A program made the position numbers and the translations under genes. 64,000 nucleotides of DNA, taken from assembly GCA_023052935.1 (NCBI GenBank), contig CM041297.1, positions 111,281,563-111,345,562 of the forward strand, given 5' to 3'. The stretch is from Piezodorus guildinii (lineage: Eukaryota; Arthropoda; Insecta; Hemiptera; Pentatomidae). Shown in pieces: positions 23,756-34,861 of the stretch; positions within the stretch are counted from its first letter, which is position 1, and each line of letters starts with the position of its first letter. The notes under the pieces are model-generated. The model was not told where the DNA came from and searched no databases. It was given only the letters and a program-made list of their open reading frames with translations.

Positions 23756-24295
23756 ATGACAAACAACTGTGCATCGGAACCATTACCTGCTGTTTATCCT
23801 CTGGAAGTGAACTACTGCGGTAACTGTTCCTTACCCTTGGAATACTGCGAATATCAGACCGACTACGAAGGCTGTAAGGAATGGTTGGAAAAGAATATGC
23901 CCTCAGAGTATGCCAAGTTGATCGACCTCGGTGGTGGTGAAGAGGGCAATGAGGAAAAGAAAAGGCAGAAGCGCGGAGGGAGGGCTATCTGCAAGAGCAA
24001 GTCCACGAAGAAGGCGAAGGAAGAGGAGAAGCAGGTCTGCGTGTACCGCGCTCCCAGGGGGAAGAAGAAGTCGGTGACTGTAGTCACGGGGTTGGCAGCC
24101 TTCGGGATAGACCTCAAGGTGGCTGCCAAGTTCTTCGGAACAAGGTTCGCCTGCGGGTCCTCCGTCACTGGGGAGGACGAGATAGTCATCCAGGGCGATG
24201 TCAAGGAGGATCTCATCGATGTCATTCCTGAGAAGTGGGACTGCGTCGAGGAGTCGATGATAGAAGATCTAGGTGATATGAAAAGGGCATCTTGA
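23756..24295 (+). CDS. DENR: DENR-like translation re-initiation factor (density-regulated protein), intronless
   Basis: DENR pairs with MCT-1 on the 40S subunit in ribosome recycling and translation re-initiation. The 179-residue frame has the N-terminal Cys motif [13 protein letters not shown] (about residues 21-33), WLEKN, a lysine-rich linker with KRQKRGGR, and a C-terminal SUI1 domain (about 95-165: [52 protein letters not shown]), ending [10 protein letters not shown]. Human DENR is about 198 residues. I chose the ATG at 23756 (AGGAGGATG, A at -3) because homology starts here; the open frame runs 24 codons further upstream. Third codon positions are GC-rich, unlike the flanks. No intron and no clear poly(A) tract or target duplication: either an old retrogene or a native single-exon gene. 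Confidence 0.88.
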   Translation: MTNNCASEPLPAVYPLEVNYCGNCSLPLEYCEYQTDYEGCKEWLEKNMPSEYAKLIDLGGGEEGNEEKKRQKRGGRAICKSKSTKKAKEEEKQVCVYRAPRGKKKSVTVVTGLAAFGIDLKVAAKFFGTRFACGSSVTGEDEIVIQGDVKEDLIDVIPEKWDCVEESMIEDLGDMKRAS

Positions 24296-24550
24296 ACATT
24301 ATCAATCATTACATTTTATGTTACAGTTTATTAGCTCATTATAGATTAACCTAGTGTAAAACTAAGATTAGGAATTTACTTATCAAACGATTTTATTTGA
24401 TCGTCGATATTACACGGTTAGTGATCACCTTTAACATATCATTAATATTAATATATTTTTTATTAGAAAAGGAAAACAGATGTAAAATCTTTCTATGGAT
24501 CCCATGTTATTGGATCTTAATGATTATTAATAATTGAACACTAGTGAATT

Positions 24551-25110
24551 CCGTATAAAGGTGGACGAAGCCAAATGTAAACACATAATCCTTACTCTTA
24601 GACGAAAATCCTCTCCGCCAGTTTATTTCAACTCAATACCAATTCCTCCTTCGGATAGAGTCCGGTATCTTGCCTTACTATTAGACAAAACATTGACATG
24701 AAACCCACATACAAGACAAGATTTAAAAGACAAGAACTCAACCTACGATTCGGACAGTTATACTGAAGCCTATTTGCACCTACGGACTTGAACTGTGGGG
24801 TACAGCTAAACATTCTAACATCAAACGCATTCAATCCTTTCAATCCAAAGTCCTCCGAACAATATTAAATGCTCCTTATTATGTCACCAACCATACCTTA
24901 CACCACTACCTAAATGTTCCATTTATTTTAGATCTTATTCCATCAAAATTCTCCAAATTTCATCAGAAACATCACGCCAATCATCTAGCACAATACTTAC
25001 CCAGCTCCACTCATCCATAAAACCCACCTAGAAGTTGAAACGGCAGTGACTCCGACCTCTGGTAAATATGTATATATTGGAATTCTAGCACTGTAAATAT
25101 TGGAGGAGGA
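24551..25110 (+). pseudogene. Jockey-like LINE RT C-terminal fragment
   Basis: With frameshifts: VDEAKCKHIILTLRRKSSPP, RYLALLLDKTLTW, ELNLRFGQLY, then a jump to ILKPICTYGLELWGTAKHSN and FQSKVLRTILNAPYYVTN to a degraded RRLKRQ end. About 25 codons present at 7650-7720 are deleted after FGQLY. Same family as 7645-8290; no poly(A) tail seen. Confidence 0.8.
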
Positions 25111-25190
25111 AAGGAGATAGTCCGGGAAATGTTCAAGAACCTATTCTTGATCGCCTTTTTTGAACTTACCATATTAATTATTGATATTAA

Positions 25191-26145
25191 TCTATACTAA
25201 TATTATAAAGCTGAAGAGTTTGTTTGTTTGTTTATTTGAACGCTCTAATCTCAGAAACTACTGGTTCTAATTGAAAAATTCTTTTTGCGTTGCATTGTCC
25301 ATTTATCGAGGAAGGCTATAGGCTATATAACATAACGCTGCGACCAATAGGACCGAAGACTCAGTCGAAAATCTGGGAAAATTTGGGAGAAAAAAAAACC
25401 TCGCTTCCCAATGATTCCAAATGATTAACCTTTTATTTTTAAATAATTCAATTTCCCGTTAATTTATATTTGTCCATTTAAACACGTAGGAATATATTTA
25501 CGTCAAGATTGGGTTGCGGAGAAAATAAAACTAAAAATGTCATTTACTGATATGTATCAGCAAAGGTACAAAGATTTTATACCTAATATATTTAAGCATA
25601 TTAGTGTTGTTATCTGTTCGTTTAACGTCACTTTTATACTACTATTTTTAATCGTATGATGACTAATTTTTTCCTCTCCAAGTTTAGTTAGGGTAGAGAT
25701 CTTTAACGAGTTCATGGAATCGCAAAGGCTTGGGACCACCATTTTACGTCCCCTTCGAAGGAGGGCATAACTAAGGTTGTTTTTTACTCTCATTAAAAAT
25801 TTTTAAGGGCCCCTGGCTGGTCACTACATACAGGTGACCGACCTTTTTAAGCATATTGCGTTTTATATCTGTTTCGAGTGTAAGTTCCTATGAAAATATA
25901 TTCAATTGTTATTTATTTTTTAAAAATGGTTTGTGACTATTATTTTTACATATTAAGTGATTATGGGTATAACTAATTCTATCGGTTCGCTATTGTAAAT
26001 TTGACTGGAAGAAGTCAAGATCGGGCTTTAAATGATAACAAAGAGTAGCTGATAGTTGATATTTATTATAGCCAATCTCACCATAAACGCACATAAATTA
26101 ATACGAAATGCAATATTCGCGAGCAAAGCTGCGTGACACAGCTAG
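25191..26145 (+). mobile_element. Non-autonomous Helitron
   Basis: Begins TCTATACTAATATTATAAAG and ends in a small hairpin (GCTG..CAGC) just before CTAG at 26142-26145. It is inserted between A and T (flanks TATTAA and TTAATA), as Helitrons do. The 5' sequence, with its GAACGCTCTAATCTCAGAAA and GGCTATAGGCTATATAACAT blocks, resembles Helitrons widespread in insects. No Rep/helicase is encoded. A SINE-A copy lies inside at 25605-25850. Confidence 0.85.
25605..25850 (-). mobile_element. SINE-A copy nested in the Helitron
   Basis: Reverse-strand SINE-A: GTTTAACGTCACTTTTATAC, GAGATCTTTAACGAGTTCAT, GGCTTGGGACCACCATTTTA and CGAAGGAGGGCATAACTAAG. The tRNA-like head is degraded. Confidence 0.8.
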
Positions 26146-26529
26146 TTAATAATAAAATTAAAATCACATGTCATTCAGAGAAAATGTTCGTTTAGCATAG
26201 TTAGGTATTATCTAGCATAGCTTCGTTACCTTATCCACTCCCTAATTCTGTATGTTTTTACGTTTCATCTTCCTTTTCGACCTCTCATGGTATCCTCCGC
26301 TCAGCCACATATGTTAAATACGAGCCATATGATTTTACATATATAAATCTTCGATCAAATTTCAGGTACCAAACATTATTTTCCTGCATTTGTGACGAAT
26401 TCTCGTTATACGTTGTTTCCGAGAATGCTAAACAATACCTAAAATTATAAACTATCAAAGGTCACCTGTAGGTTGAAATAATCCGAATTTGCTGCTGTTT
26501 GAGAGGCTTGAAACTTAAGGTAGTAGGTT
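26146..26529. other. AT-rich sequence, nothing recognised
   Basis: No open frame, repeat end or coding similarity is visible between the Helitron and the next repeat. Confidence 0.5.
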
Positions 26530-26985
26530 AAGTATTGCGATTGTAAAAATTATCACAAATTTTTCGAATTCCAGTTTTCTTGGGAAATAGACGTTTTAGG
26601 AACCCCTCTAGCCCCAATAACCAAGTCTCGCAAAAAGTGTTTGTATGCATGTACGAGTTTATATGGTCAGTTTAGCTCGAAAATGGTGTTTTATAATACT
26701 GAAATTTAATATTTTAGGAACTATATGCCTGAGTTGTTGCAGGTATAATCTTAAAATAGAGTTTAACACGCTATATCGATGTAAAATTTTATGGGTTTTA
26801 ATATGGTATAGATTTGATCCTGATTGAAACAGTTTTACGGGGCTTAGGGCTTAATGCCAAAATTTTCCTTCTTCTAAAATTCCCTTAATTTAAAGATTTA
26901 AAAAAATTAACCATACAAAACAATAATGTTTTGTTTTTTGGTTTTGAACATAAGAACTATAATACACACACACACATATATATAT
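26530..26985 (-). repeat. ACTTTCACTTAC-family element, diverged
   Basis: Recognised by GTATTGCGATTGTAAAAATT, TTTTTCGAATTCCAGTTTTC, AATAACCAAGTCTCGCAAAA and CGCTATATCGATGTAAAATT in reverse orientation. The termini are lost. An internal CA/TA tract lies at 26963-26988. Confidence 0.75.
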
Positions 26986-27414
26986 ATCTTGTTCTCAAAA
27001 TTGTCAATGTAACGGAGAGTGATAAGTTATTGTGTTATACATTATTTAATAGAACATATTTCCAACGAAACTCAAATAATTCTTATACCTTTTCCATCTC
27101 TCACTTTATTTAAAAGTTAGTAAATTGATATTAACAACGGAGATAAGGGAAACTCGTGAGTTAAGCGCTCCAGATTTTTTTAAAATCTTATTTTATATAT
27201 TTATTTTTAAAGTTTACTCTTATTATTTTTAGTTTATTATTTTCAATCATAAACCTTCGTTATCGAACAAAAAAATTACCCCCATAAAAATTTGAGGGCT
27301 TACGTTTCAAGATGCGTAGAACCCGAATAACGAATAAAAAAAATCCATTTCTCCTAATTAAGGAATAAATAAATATCATATTTACAATAAATAAATAAAA
27401 AATCGGTTATTCTT

Positions 27415-27720
27415 GAAGATAGAGAAACATAGAAGACGTTTCCGAGACCAGGACAACTCAATGAACAAAGAGAAAATAAAAATAGTGCTATTTCATAGAG
27501 AATTAGAATTTTCTACAAAATGAAAAAACAAATCATTGAAATTGGTTAAGAATTAGTAGAGATATATCGTTTTGAAAATAACAGTGCTGTTATGCAATTT
27601 TCCTTTAAATTATTTATTGCTTTTCATATTATTTAATTGCCTTTCTACAGCTTTGTAAACATTTTATACCCTAGTATTTGGAAATAATAAACCATTATGT
27701 AGTTATTTGGATTGTTGAAA
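27415..27720 (+). repeat. Repeat X copy
   Basis: Shares with 52420-52840 (+) and 53775-54260 (-) the blocks GATATATCGTTTTGAAAATA, TTATTTATTGCTTTTCATAT and AATAATAAACCATTATG. Class unknown; no coding frame. Confidence 0.7.
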
Positions 27721-27779
27721 AAAACTATTTCTTTTTAATTTTTACTATAATCTCAGTTAATTTGTAATGGTATAGCATA

Positions 27780-28150
27780 AATTAATATTAGAAAGGGACA
27801 TGTAGGGGAATACAAGCTCCACACTGAGATCGAATCCCCCCCTCTTCTGGTGAACTCAGATTTACTCGTAAACCGATCCGATTTGAGATGTGACAGCATA
27901 CATCTAATAATTCGAATTAAAGCCTGGAAAAATCTGGGGCAGCTTTAATTGAATTACAATGACAAGGCGAGAACTGGCAATCTCCATTAGATCCCTTACA
28001 TTATTTGTCAGTTACCTGTCTCGTCAGCTCAACTCTGGTATCGATTTTACCTGTAGAATTTCATCACATCATTTCTTGATGAATCAATTATATTGAATTG
28101 ACATAATGAGTTACTGATATCTGTCAGCGGTTTGTGTAACGAAATCAAAT
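27780..28150. promoter_or_regulatory. Candidate conserved non-coding island
   Basis: About 370 bp of unique sequence, less AT-rich than its flanks, rich in TAAT/ATTA-type words (ATCTAATAATTCGAATTAAA; CAGCTTTAATTGAATTACAA; TGAATCAATTATATTGAATT) and TGACAG/CTGTCA sites. No coding potential. Enhancer function is inference. Confidence 0.35.
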
Positions 28151-28329
28151 TTTCTGACATAAATTACCTTACTCTGTGTCGTTAGAAGGTGAAATAATTA
28201 TTGGAAGTCATTGTTTTTAAGGAAAGTATAAGTTTAATAATTGATTTAATATATAGCTAAAGATTTGCATTTGATACAAAACGCAGTTTTTTTTTTCGTA
28301 TTATTAGATGTTTTTTTTTATTGAATAAT

Positions 28330-28790
28330 AAAGTACATGTATGAAATAACATATCGGACAACTTTAACTAATAACACTTTTTCTCAGATATTTAGCTTTT
28401 CAACGGTATTTTATAACTGATTATGTTTAAAACCACAAAAAATACATTAAAACAAAAATGTTCTCCTTTATTGTATATCAAATTCGTTCAACTTAATTAT
28501 TTATCATTTGTTCATTCATGGTAACCAGACGATATGGTTATGGTTAGTTTTTAGAATAATAAAAACTAAAGGTACTTTAGAGGGAAAATTTAAGCTCTGT
28601 CAGAGACTTTTTCAATCAGAATTTAATCTATATTAATTTTATATTAAAGCCCCTTAAATTTGATATATATTTAGCGAGTTTAATGAAAACTGTTAGAGCC
28701 GTTTTTTAGAATGACGTAAAAAGGTGGAAAATGCTGGTACAAAGTGGCTCTTCTGGTTCGCCGATTCTGATGTAAATGTTTCTGTAACAT

Positions 28791-28838
<48 letters not shown>

Positions 28839-28995
28839 CTTCTAAAATGTGGCATTTCAGTTTAAAAACAACATACCTTTTTCGTACAGGATTTGGTGAT
28901 TTGGACTCAGAAGACCCTTAACCATGTATTTCTGTTGAAAATGAATCCAAAAATTTTCACGATCGCAATAATCATGTTTATAGGTATGTGAAAGT
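28330..28995 (+). repeat. ACTTTCACTTAC-family element, left part missing
   Basis: Interior blocks and the right end TATAGGTATGTGAAAGT are present. The family's internal CA tract has expanded here (28791-28824, followed by TA). The next copy starts 13 bp downstream, separated by A residues. Confidence 0.88.
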
Positions 28996-29008
28996 AAAAA
29001 AAAAAAAA

Positions 29009-30234
29009 ATCTGTTACGAGCAACATACGACTTTCACACATCTCGGCTGTAAATATATATTTAAGAATTATTACATAAACACATAGTTTATGAAAACTTT
29101 TAATTTAATTTTAATTAAATTTAAACTTGTAGTTAATTTCAGTAAAAAGTTTATTCAGTTTCGTTGGAAACACATGATGAATCTTAAATAATGTAACTAT
29201 ATTAAATTGTTAGTATAATAATCAGTAATAAGTTTATGCTCTGTTCGTCTCTTAACGTTACCTTTTACAACTTTGTGTATGAGATATAGTTTTTTCTAAA
29301 ATCCTTCTCTTTCCAATGGTATATTATACGTCTATATAACTGTTCTTAATATATAAAAACAAAAATAATATTTAAAAAAATATGTTTTCTCTTTATCTTT
29401 CAGTTGGTCATCAAATTCGTTCAACATGTATAGTAAGACGTTATTAGACAATGCTGATGAAATTATATGGTTAATTTTTGAGGATGTACATAATTCAACG
29501 TACTTTCAGGGGTAGGCATAATCGAAAGGACGATTATCGGACCATTCGATTATTTCAATTGAATTAATCGATTATCGGATTAATCGGTTTGGAGAAACGA
29601 ATGATCGAACTGAATTGGTTAACGATAATCGAGGGATTATAAGGAGCTCGGATAATGGGACGACGTTTTTTTTTTTTGTTTTTTTTTCCATCATAGAGAC
29701 AGAAATTGTGGCAGATTTATTTAAATGATTGAAGTCCGGTCATCCGATTATGACGATCATTCGATTATGCCCACACCTGCGTACTTTAGGGGAAGAAAAT
29801 ACAAAAATGCGCCATTTCAGTCTTGTCAGACTATTTCAATCAGGATAAAACTTTTATCACATTAAAGCCCATTAAATTTTACATCGATGCAGTGAGTTTA
29901 ATCAAAATCGTTAAAGCCGTTTTTGAGTAAATCGTAAAAAGGTGAAAAATGCATAGTATAAAGTACTTCTTACGGTCAGCCGATTTTGATGAACAAGCTG
30001 CTGGAACATCTCTGGCGTATAGTTTTCTTAAGTATGAAATTTCAGTTCTGTCCGACTTTTCGTTTTCGTGCTAGGCTTACCACACACGGACACACAGACC
30101 TTTTTGGGGGGGATTTGGTTATTTCGATTCAGGGGACCCTAAAAGTGTATTTTCGTTGAAAACTTGAATTCGAAAATATTTGCGATCGCAATTATTTCCC
30201 TTACTATATATTTCATATATAGGTGAGTGAAAGT
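29009..30234 (+). repeat. ACTTTCACTTAC-family element with nested hAT-type MITE
   Basis: Left end TCTGTTACGAGCAACATACG, ACTTTCACAC; right end TATAGGTGAGTGAAAGT. Without the nested 273-bp element at 29507-29779 its length is about 950 bp, matching the full-length copies. Confidence 0.9.
29507..29779. mobile_element. hAT-type MITE, 273 bp, perfect 8-bp target duplication
   Basis: Termini CAGGGGTAGGCATAATCG and CGATTATGCCCACACCTG form an imperfect inverted pair. The perfect 8-bp direct repeat CGTACTTT flanks it (29499-29506; 29780-29787). The interior is dense in GATTA/TAATC words. The 8-bp duplication and CAGGG terminus are hAT-like. Second copy at 31365-31686. Confidence 0.92.
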
Positions 30235-30379
30235 GATTAACATGCGTAAGAGTTTGTTTGTAGTTACGTTCTAAGCATGTTAATTTTTTTTTTTGTCCGT
30301 TTTATACAAGAAGTTTATTAGCATTTCTCATGTTTAAGATACAGTTGGGGCGTAAATAATGTGTTTGCTGGTCCCTTGT

Positions 30380-30620
30380 CTAATTACGCGAGTTGAAATA
30401 TCGCACTCATTAGGTTAGAGTCTAGAATGACACCGGTTAATTTTCAACGAGTCTTCTGCCATCTTGGAAAAGTTGAGGAAATTTAGTGTCAGTTAAATTA
30501 AAATTATTCGCCGAGATGAGATCGGACCTTTGGGCCTAATTTATTATCCGTTGTGAAGTAGGGCCACTTGTTTCAACTTTTAATTAGTTGGCAGCTCGTT
30601 GTGTTGGTCCGAAATTGATA
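30380..30620. promoter_or_regulatory. Candidate conserved non-coding island
   Basis: Unique moderate-GC sequence with homeodomain-like words (ACACCGGTTAATTTTCAACG; GGGCCTAATTTATTATCCG; TTTTAATTAGTTGGCAGC). No open frame. Function inferred. Confidence 0.35.
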
Positions 30621-31074
30621 ATTTCTGAAGAAAATAAAAAAAGGACTTATAATCAGGGTCTCTTTTAAAATGAGATACAATAGCTCTTGACCGTGATTTG
30701 ACAGTGAGGTTATTATTATAATTTTTTTTTAAATAATCTTAATTGGTTAATTTTATATACTAATTTGATATCTGATTGAAGTTACTTAACTAATGCAATA
30801 CAAAACTGTAATTAGTAATTCATATTTAACATGCTATTGTTTCGCTCCTGAAAAGTCCTTTATAAGCGAATACTGCTTATAAATTGTTTTATTTTGTTTA
30901 TCCGATTAACTCTTATATACACCTGTAAGTAAGATAGAAAGAATGGTTGTTCCTACAGATTACCAATCGCTATAAAAATAAATGAGTTGCCAAGGATTCC
31001 AAACTGTTTCTTACTTGAGAATGATGAAGCTACGTTCAATTCAGTGGCAGGGCCCCCCATTTTTATTTTATATT

Positions 31075-31075
31075 A

Positions 31076-31137
<62 letters not shown>
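31075..31137. repeat. (TA)n microsatellite
   Basis: Pure TA tract of about 60 bp next to a T-run at the end of a SINE-A copy. Confidence 0.95.
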
Positions 31138-31144
<7 letters not shown>

Positions 31145-31151
<7 letters not shown>

Positions 31152-31705
31152 ATTCATTTAACCTTACTTTATGCAACAGTGGGGGGTCCTAAATTTTTAC
31201 TGGTCAGGTTTAATGAATATTGAAATCTTTAAGGAGTAACTGACATTCTTTTTGCGTTCCCTCCGAAGGACCTCGAACAATAACAAAGGTTTTTTTTATT
31301 TCCTTTCAGCAGTCCTTGGGCTGCCATCTGTGTTTGAACCAACTACCTTGGACATAGATGCCACTAGGGGTTGGCATAATCGAATGACGATTATGAGATC
31401 ATTAGATTATTTCAATCATTCGAATTAATCGATTATCGGATTAATCTGTTCGGAGAAACGAATGATCATTCGAACTGAATTTTAAGGGATTACAAGGGGT
31501 TTGGATAACCGAATTAACTTTTTTTTTTTGCTCATCACATAAATTATAGCTCAGCAAGGGGAATTGTGCCATATTTCAGAGTGCATATTAATCATTCGAT
31601 CATTCGATTATTGAATCATTCACTCATTTAAATTATCGAAGTCCGATCATTCGATTATGACGATTATCCGATTATATCCAACCCTACTAGCCACTACATC
31701 AAAAG
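31145..31705 (-). mobile_element. SINE-A copy split by a hAT-type MITE
   Basis: 3' and central domains occupy 31145-31364 (AACCTTACTTTATGCAACAG; GTGTTTGAACCAACTACC as B box). The tRNA-like 5' end resumes after 31686 (CTAGCCACTACATC). Confidence 0.85.
31365..31686. mobile_element. hAT-type MITE, 322 bp
   Basis: Termini TAGGGGTTGGCATAATCG and CGATTATATCCAACCCTA. Imperfect 8-bp target duplication GATGCCAC / CTAGCCAC (31357-31364; 31687-31694). Same GATTA-rich interior as 29507-29779. Confidence 0.88.
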
Positions 31706-32569
31706 TTTTTCAGTTAAATATTGTGTGAATGAATCTCTATACCTCTCTCAATCACTTTCGTTTAATTAATTTATTTCTTGCCCTAGGGATGGAAATTAAA
31801 TAATATAACTACAGAAATTGCCATATGTATGAATCACTAAAGCTTGTGAAATAGTTCACTTAAGACCGACTAGTATATACAGTTAAGAAAACTTGATTGC
31901 AGGACTCATTGAACCTTAAAACATTCATCGAGCGTTAATAGCACCGCGCACTAACTTGTTTCAATACCTCACTTGTAACTTGTTTTCAAAACCTCATTAC
32001 ACATTGTCTAAGTGCATTAATAGTTTAAAAACTAACATAGAGTAACGTTAGTATTACGCAGATTAAACCCACTTATTACATAAGTTATAACTAATATATA
32101 AATGGAGTACTTTTAGAGTATATTTTTATCACTAACATATCATCATTATTCGCACGAATCAGATGTTTACAACATTGGAGTTACATGTTCCGGTAGAGTT
32201 TAATCTAAACCTTCATGCCTCAATGTTTCATTACTACCGAATAAAATAGGCACTATTTGATTTATGAATTGCTTTTCGATATTTTTTTTACTCTAAAAGA
32301 AGAGTAATTTTTTTTCCTATATTCTAATCAAATTTCCTCTCTTATTTTCTTACTATTTGCTCCCTTATTTGATATTAAAAAATAAAGAAATAAAAGCTAT
32401 TAAGTGTCTTTAGCACAAATTTTAAGTGTTCGTATTATTTTCGACAGGTTGTACAAAGAGTTAATGATGTGAGTGTCTGCGCTCTATGTGCTGTGTCAAT
32501 GCCTTTAAATGTAAAATATTATGGAGTCAACTTACTTCTTTTTTTTTTATTATTGTTATGCGTACAAAT
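31706..32569. other. AT-rich non-coding stretch
   Basis: No repeat family, RNA gene or open frame with a domain recognised. Confidence 0.5.
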
Positions 32570-32880
32570 ATAACTTAGTCATGAATCTCATTCCACAATG
32601 GCGAATGCTAAAAGATGATTGACTAAATCTGCTGCAAGAGGAAGACGCCGGCAGTACCCCGCGGTGACTCCAGATCCTCCAGCTCCAGGAGGTCGTTAGG
32701 GGAGGAGAGAGCTCCGTTAATGATCCTTCGCTATTAGCCTACAGTCGCTGGTCGTTAACTCTTGCACATTTAATGTCTCAAAAACGATACCTTTACAATG
32801 CCTCTTCCTCCCACGCTCTCTGAACTCTTAGATACTTAGAAGATTCTTTTACCATCTTAAGAGAGTTCCGAAGGGTAAGG
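32570..32880. promoter_or_regulatory. Candidate conserved non-coding island
   Basis: Unique, locally GC-rich sequence (GAAGACGCCGGCAGTACCCC; CTCCAGCTCCAGGAGGTCGT) surrounded by AT-rich DNA, with AATGATTGACT-like and GTTAATGATCC homeodomain words. No convincing exon frame with splice sites. Confidence 0.35.
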
Positions 32881-33127
32881 TACTTGACTCCATATTTCAA
32901 GATCTAGCTTTGGTTATGTTTCCTTGCAGAAAATTTATTTTAATCTGATTTATCAGTTGACAATATTGTTTACCTATTGACGAAACAAAAATTGTATCTT
33001 AGTACTGCTTCTTAATCAACTGCCGTCCAAGTTTAATCTCCCATTACGATCCGAGATTTAATATTTCAAGATACTTTGAATTCTAATTTCAAGTAAAATA
33101 AAATATTAAAAGAGCAGTCTGTCTTAA

Positions 33128-33355
33128 GAACCTATGAAGGGGATTTTAGTTTCAGTATATAGAGAAATTCGTTTTTCTAGGCCAACGACTTAGGAAGGAA
33201 GTGATTAAGCCAAGATTACGAACAGCCACTTGGCACTCCCCAATTTTCGGGTATCCACTTTATAGAGGTATTCCCTCGGAGGGTCTTCCACATCTCTAAA
33301 CGAACAGAAACAATAATTATTCTGGCACATTTTGTTTCGGGTTCCCGTAAAGGGA
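33128..33355 (-). mobile_element. SINE-B copy, strongly diverged
   Basis: Retains TTTCTAGGCCAACGAC, GGGTATCCACTTTATAGAGG, CTCGGAGGGTCTTCCACATC, AATAATTATTCTGGCAC and a degraded B-box region (TTTCGGGTTCCCGT) of SINE-B in reverse orientation. Older than the other three copies. Confidence 0.75.
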
Positions 33356-33371
33356 CATTATTGTTGACTGT

Positions 33372-33417
33372 GCTGCCACCTGGCGGCCTATCTAAGAGGC
33401 AGAGCGCCCCCAGCGGC
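33372..33417 (-). promoter_or_regulatory. Tandem pair of CTCF-like motifs
   Basis: On the minus strand GCCGCCAGGTGGCAGC (33372-33387) and GCCGCTGGGGGCGCT (33403-33417) both resemble the CTCF consensus (CCGCGNGGNGGCAG-like), same orientation, about 31 bp apart start to start. Motif likeness only. Confidence 0.4.
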
Positions 33418-34236
33418 CGAAAAAGAAACTGAGAGGTGGTAGGTCTCTGCTAGATGAGCCACAGTGTTTCTTGAGTGTCTGTTATTTTTCTACCACTATG
33501 GTGTAGAGGAAATTAAGACCCTGTGGCCAAAGTGGAGGAGAAGAGGAGAGGAAGTGCGATTTCACCGTTTCAGAGCATGGGACGGCATCTTCACCATCTC
33601 AGATTTCTACCACTTAAGTTAATATCACATGTCATATAATTTTCAATAGTTTAATTTACTAACTTACTAACCCAAGCATCAATTCTAGAAGCAAGATAAT
33701 ATAACTTAATATAACTCATTTTTATCACTATTCAGTGTTTCATTTTATCTAAGTCCAGCCTTCATTTACTGAGCTTTTTTATATTTTCATACAGTCCCCT
33801 TTTTCAAAAAGGAGTGTTTAACATGACATTGAGTTGGAGGTGATTACAACAAACACACTGTTTTATATATATATACCGTTCTTTATAATCCATTTATTAA
33901 TATTACTTATCCATTTATTAATATTACTCATAATTTGTCTAAATATTACCAAAATGACCTATGATATTTCGCTTCCTGAAATTAAGCTCAGATTATAGCA
34001 GAACCATTGTGTTTGCCTGAGACCACCTTATTTAGAACTTAACTGACTTGCGAAGTTTGGATTGGTGACAGCAGCCGCCGCTAAGTTGTATATTTAAATA
34101 TCAATAAGAGCTTCATAACTTTTCCTAAGGGGCTTTGCTATCTAAGTCCTGTCTCTTCAGTGGCGTACTGCCATTCCGTTCCGTCAGGTTGGCTAACTTC
34201 GTCGTTATTTTTCTCTAACTCTTTATAAATTATCAT

Positions 34237-34239
<3 letters not shown>
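33418..34239. other. Non-coding stretch
   Basis: Moderate GC to about 33620, then AT-rich. A 20-bp unit, CCATTTATTAATATTACT, is repeated at 33890-33930. No gene recognised. Confidence 0.45.
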
Positions 34240-34299
<60 letters not shown>

Positions 34300-34373
34300 T
34301 ATCTTTTTATATATATATATATCTTTTATATATTTATAAAATATATCTATATATATTTTATATATATATATCT

Positions 34374-34429
<56 letters not shown>

Positions 34430-34466
34430 TAATATATTTATATATATATATTTTATAATTTTATAT

Positions 34467-34506
<40 letters not shown>

Positions 34507-34530
34507 TATATATATCTTTTTTTTTTTTAA
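34240..34530. repeat. Compound TA/T-rich satellite tract
   Basis: About 290 bp made of TA runs broken by ATATCTTTTTATATAT-type units and T-runs. Confidence 0.95.
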
Positions 34531-34861
34531 CAGTAAAATAACAAAAACCAAACGACATTACTCAATCTATTGATCCTAACTCTATTATTATTATTATTAT
34601 TATACAGTAGCCATGTTATATCTCAGTGTTCGTCTGTTCATTATTACTTGGGAAGATATAAAATAATGATTGCAAATTACTTTAATTTTTATAAAAGTGT
34701 TTTTGAGTTTCATAATATTATTTTGATCAGTTTAGTAAAAGTATTCGTAATAGTGATTTAAAAATAATTTTTTTCAAGCCAATGACCCTGTAAGGGAGAG
34801 GCAAATGAAAAAAAAAAGTTGGATTATGATAGAAACGAAATAAAATAATTATTAAAAACAT

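Noticed and set aside
23863..24309. 148-codon minus-strand frame
   Set aside because: Exact antisense shadow of the DENR-like gene.
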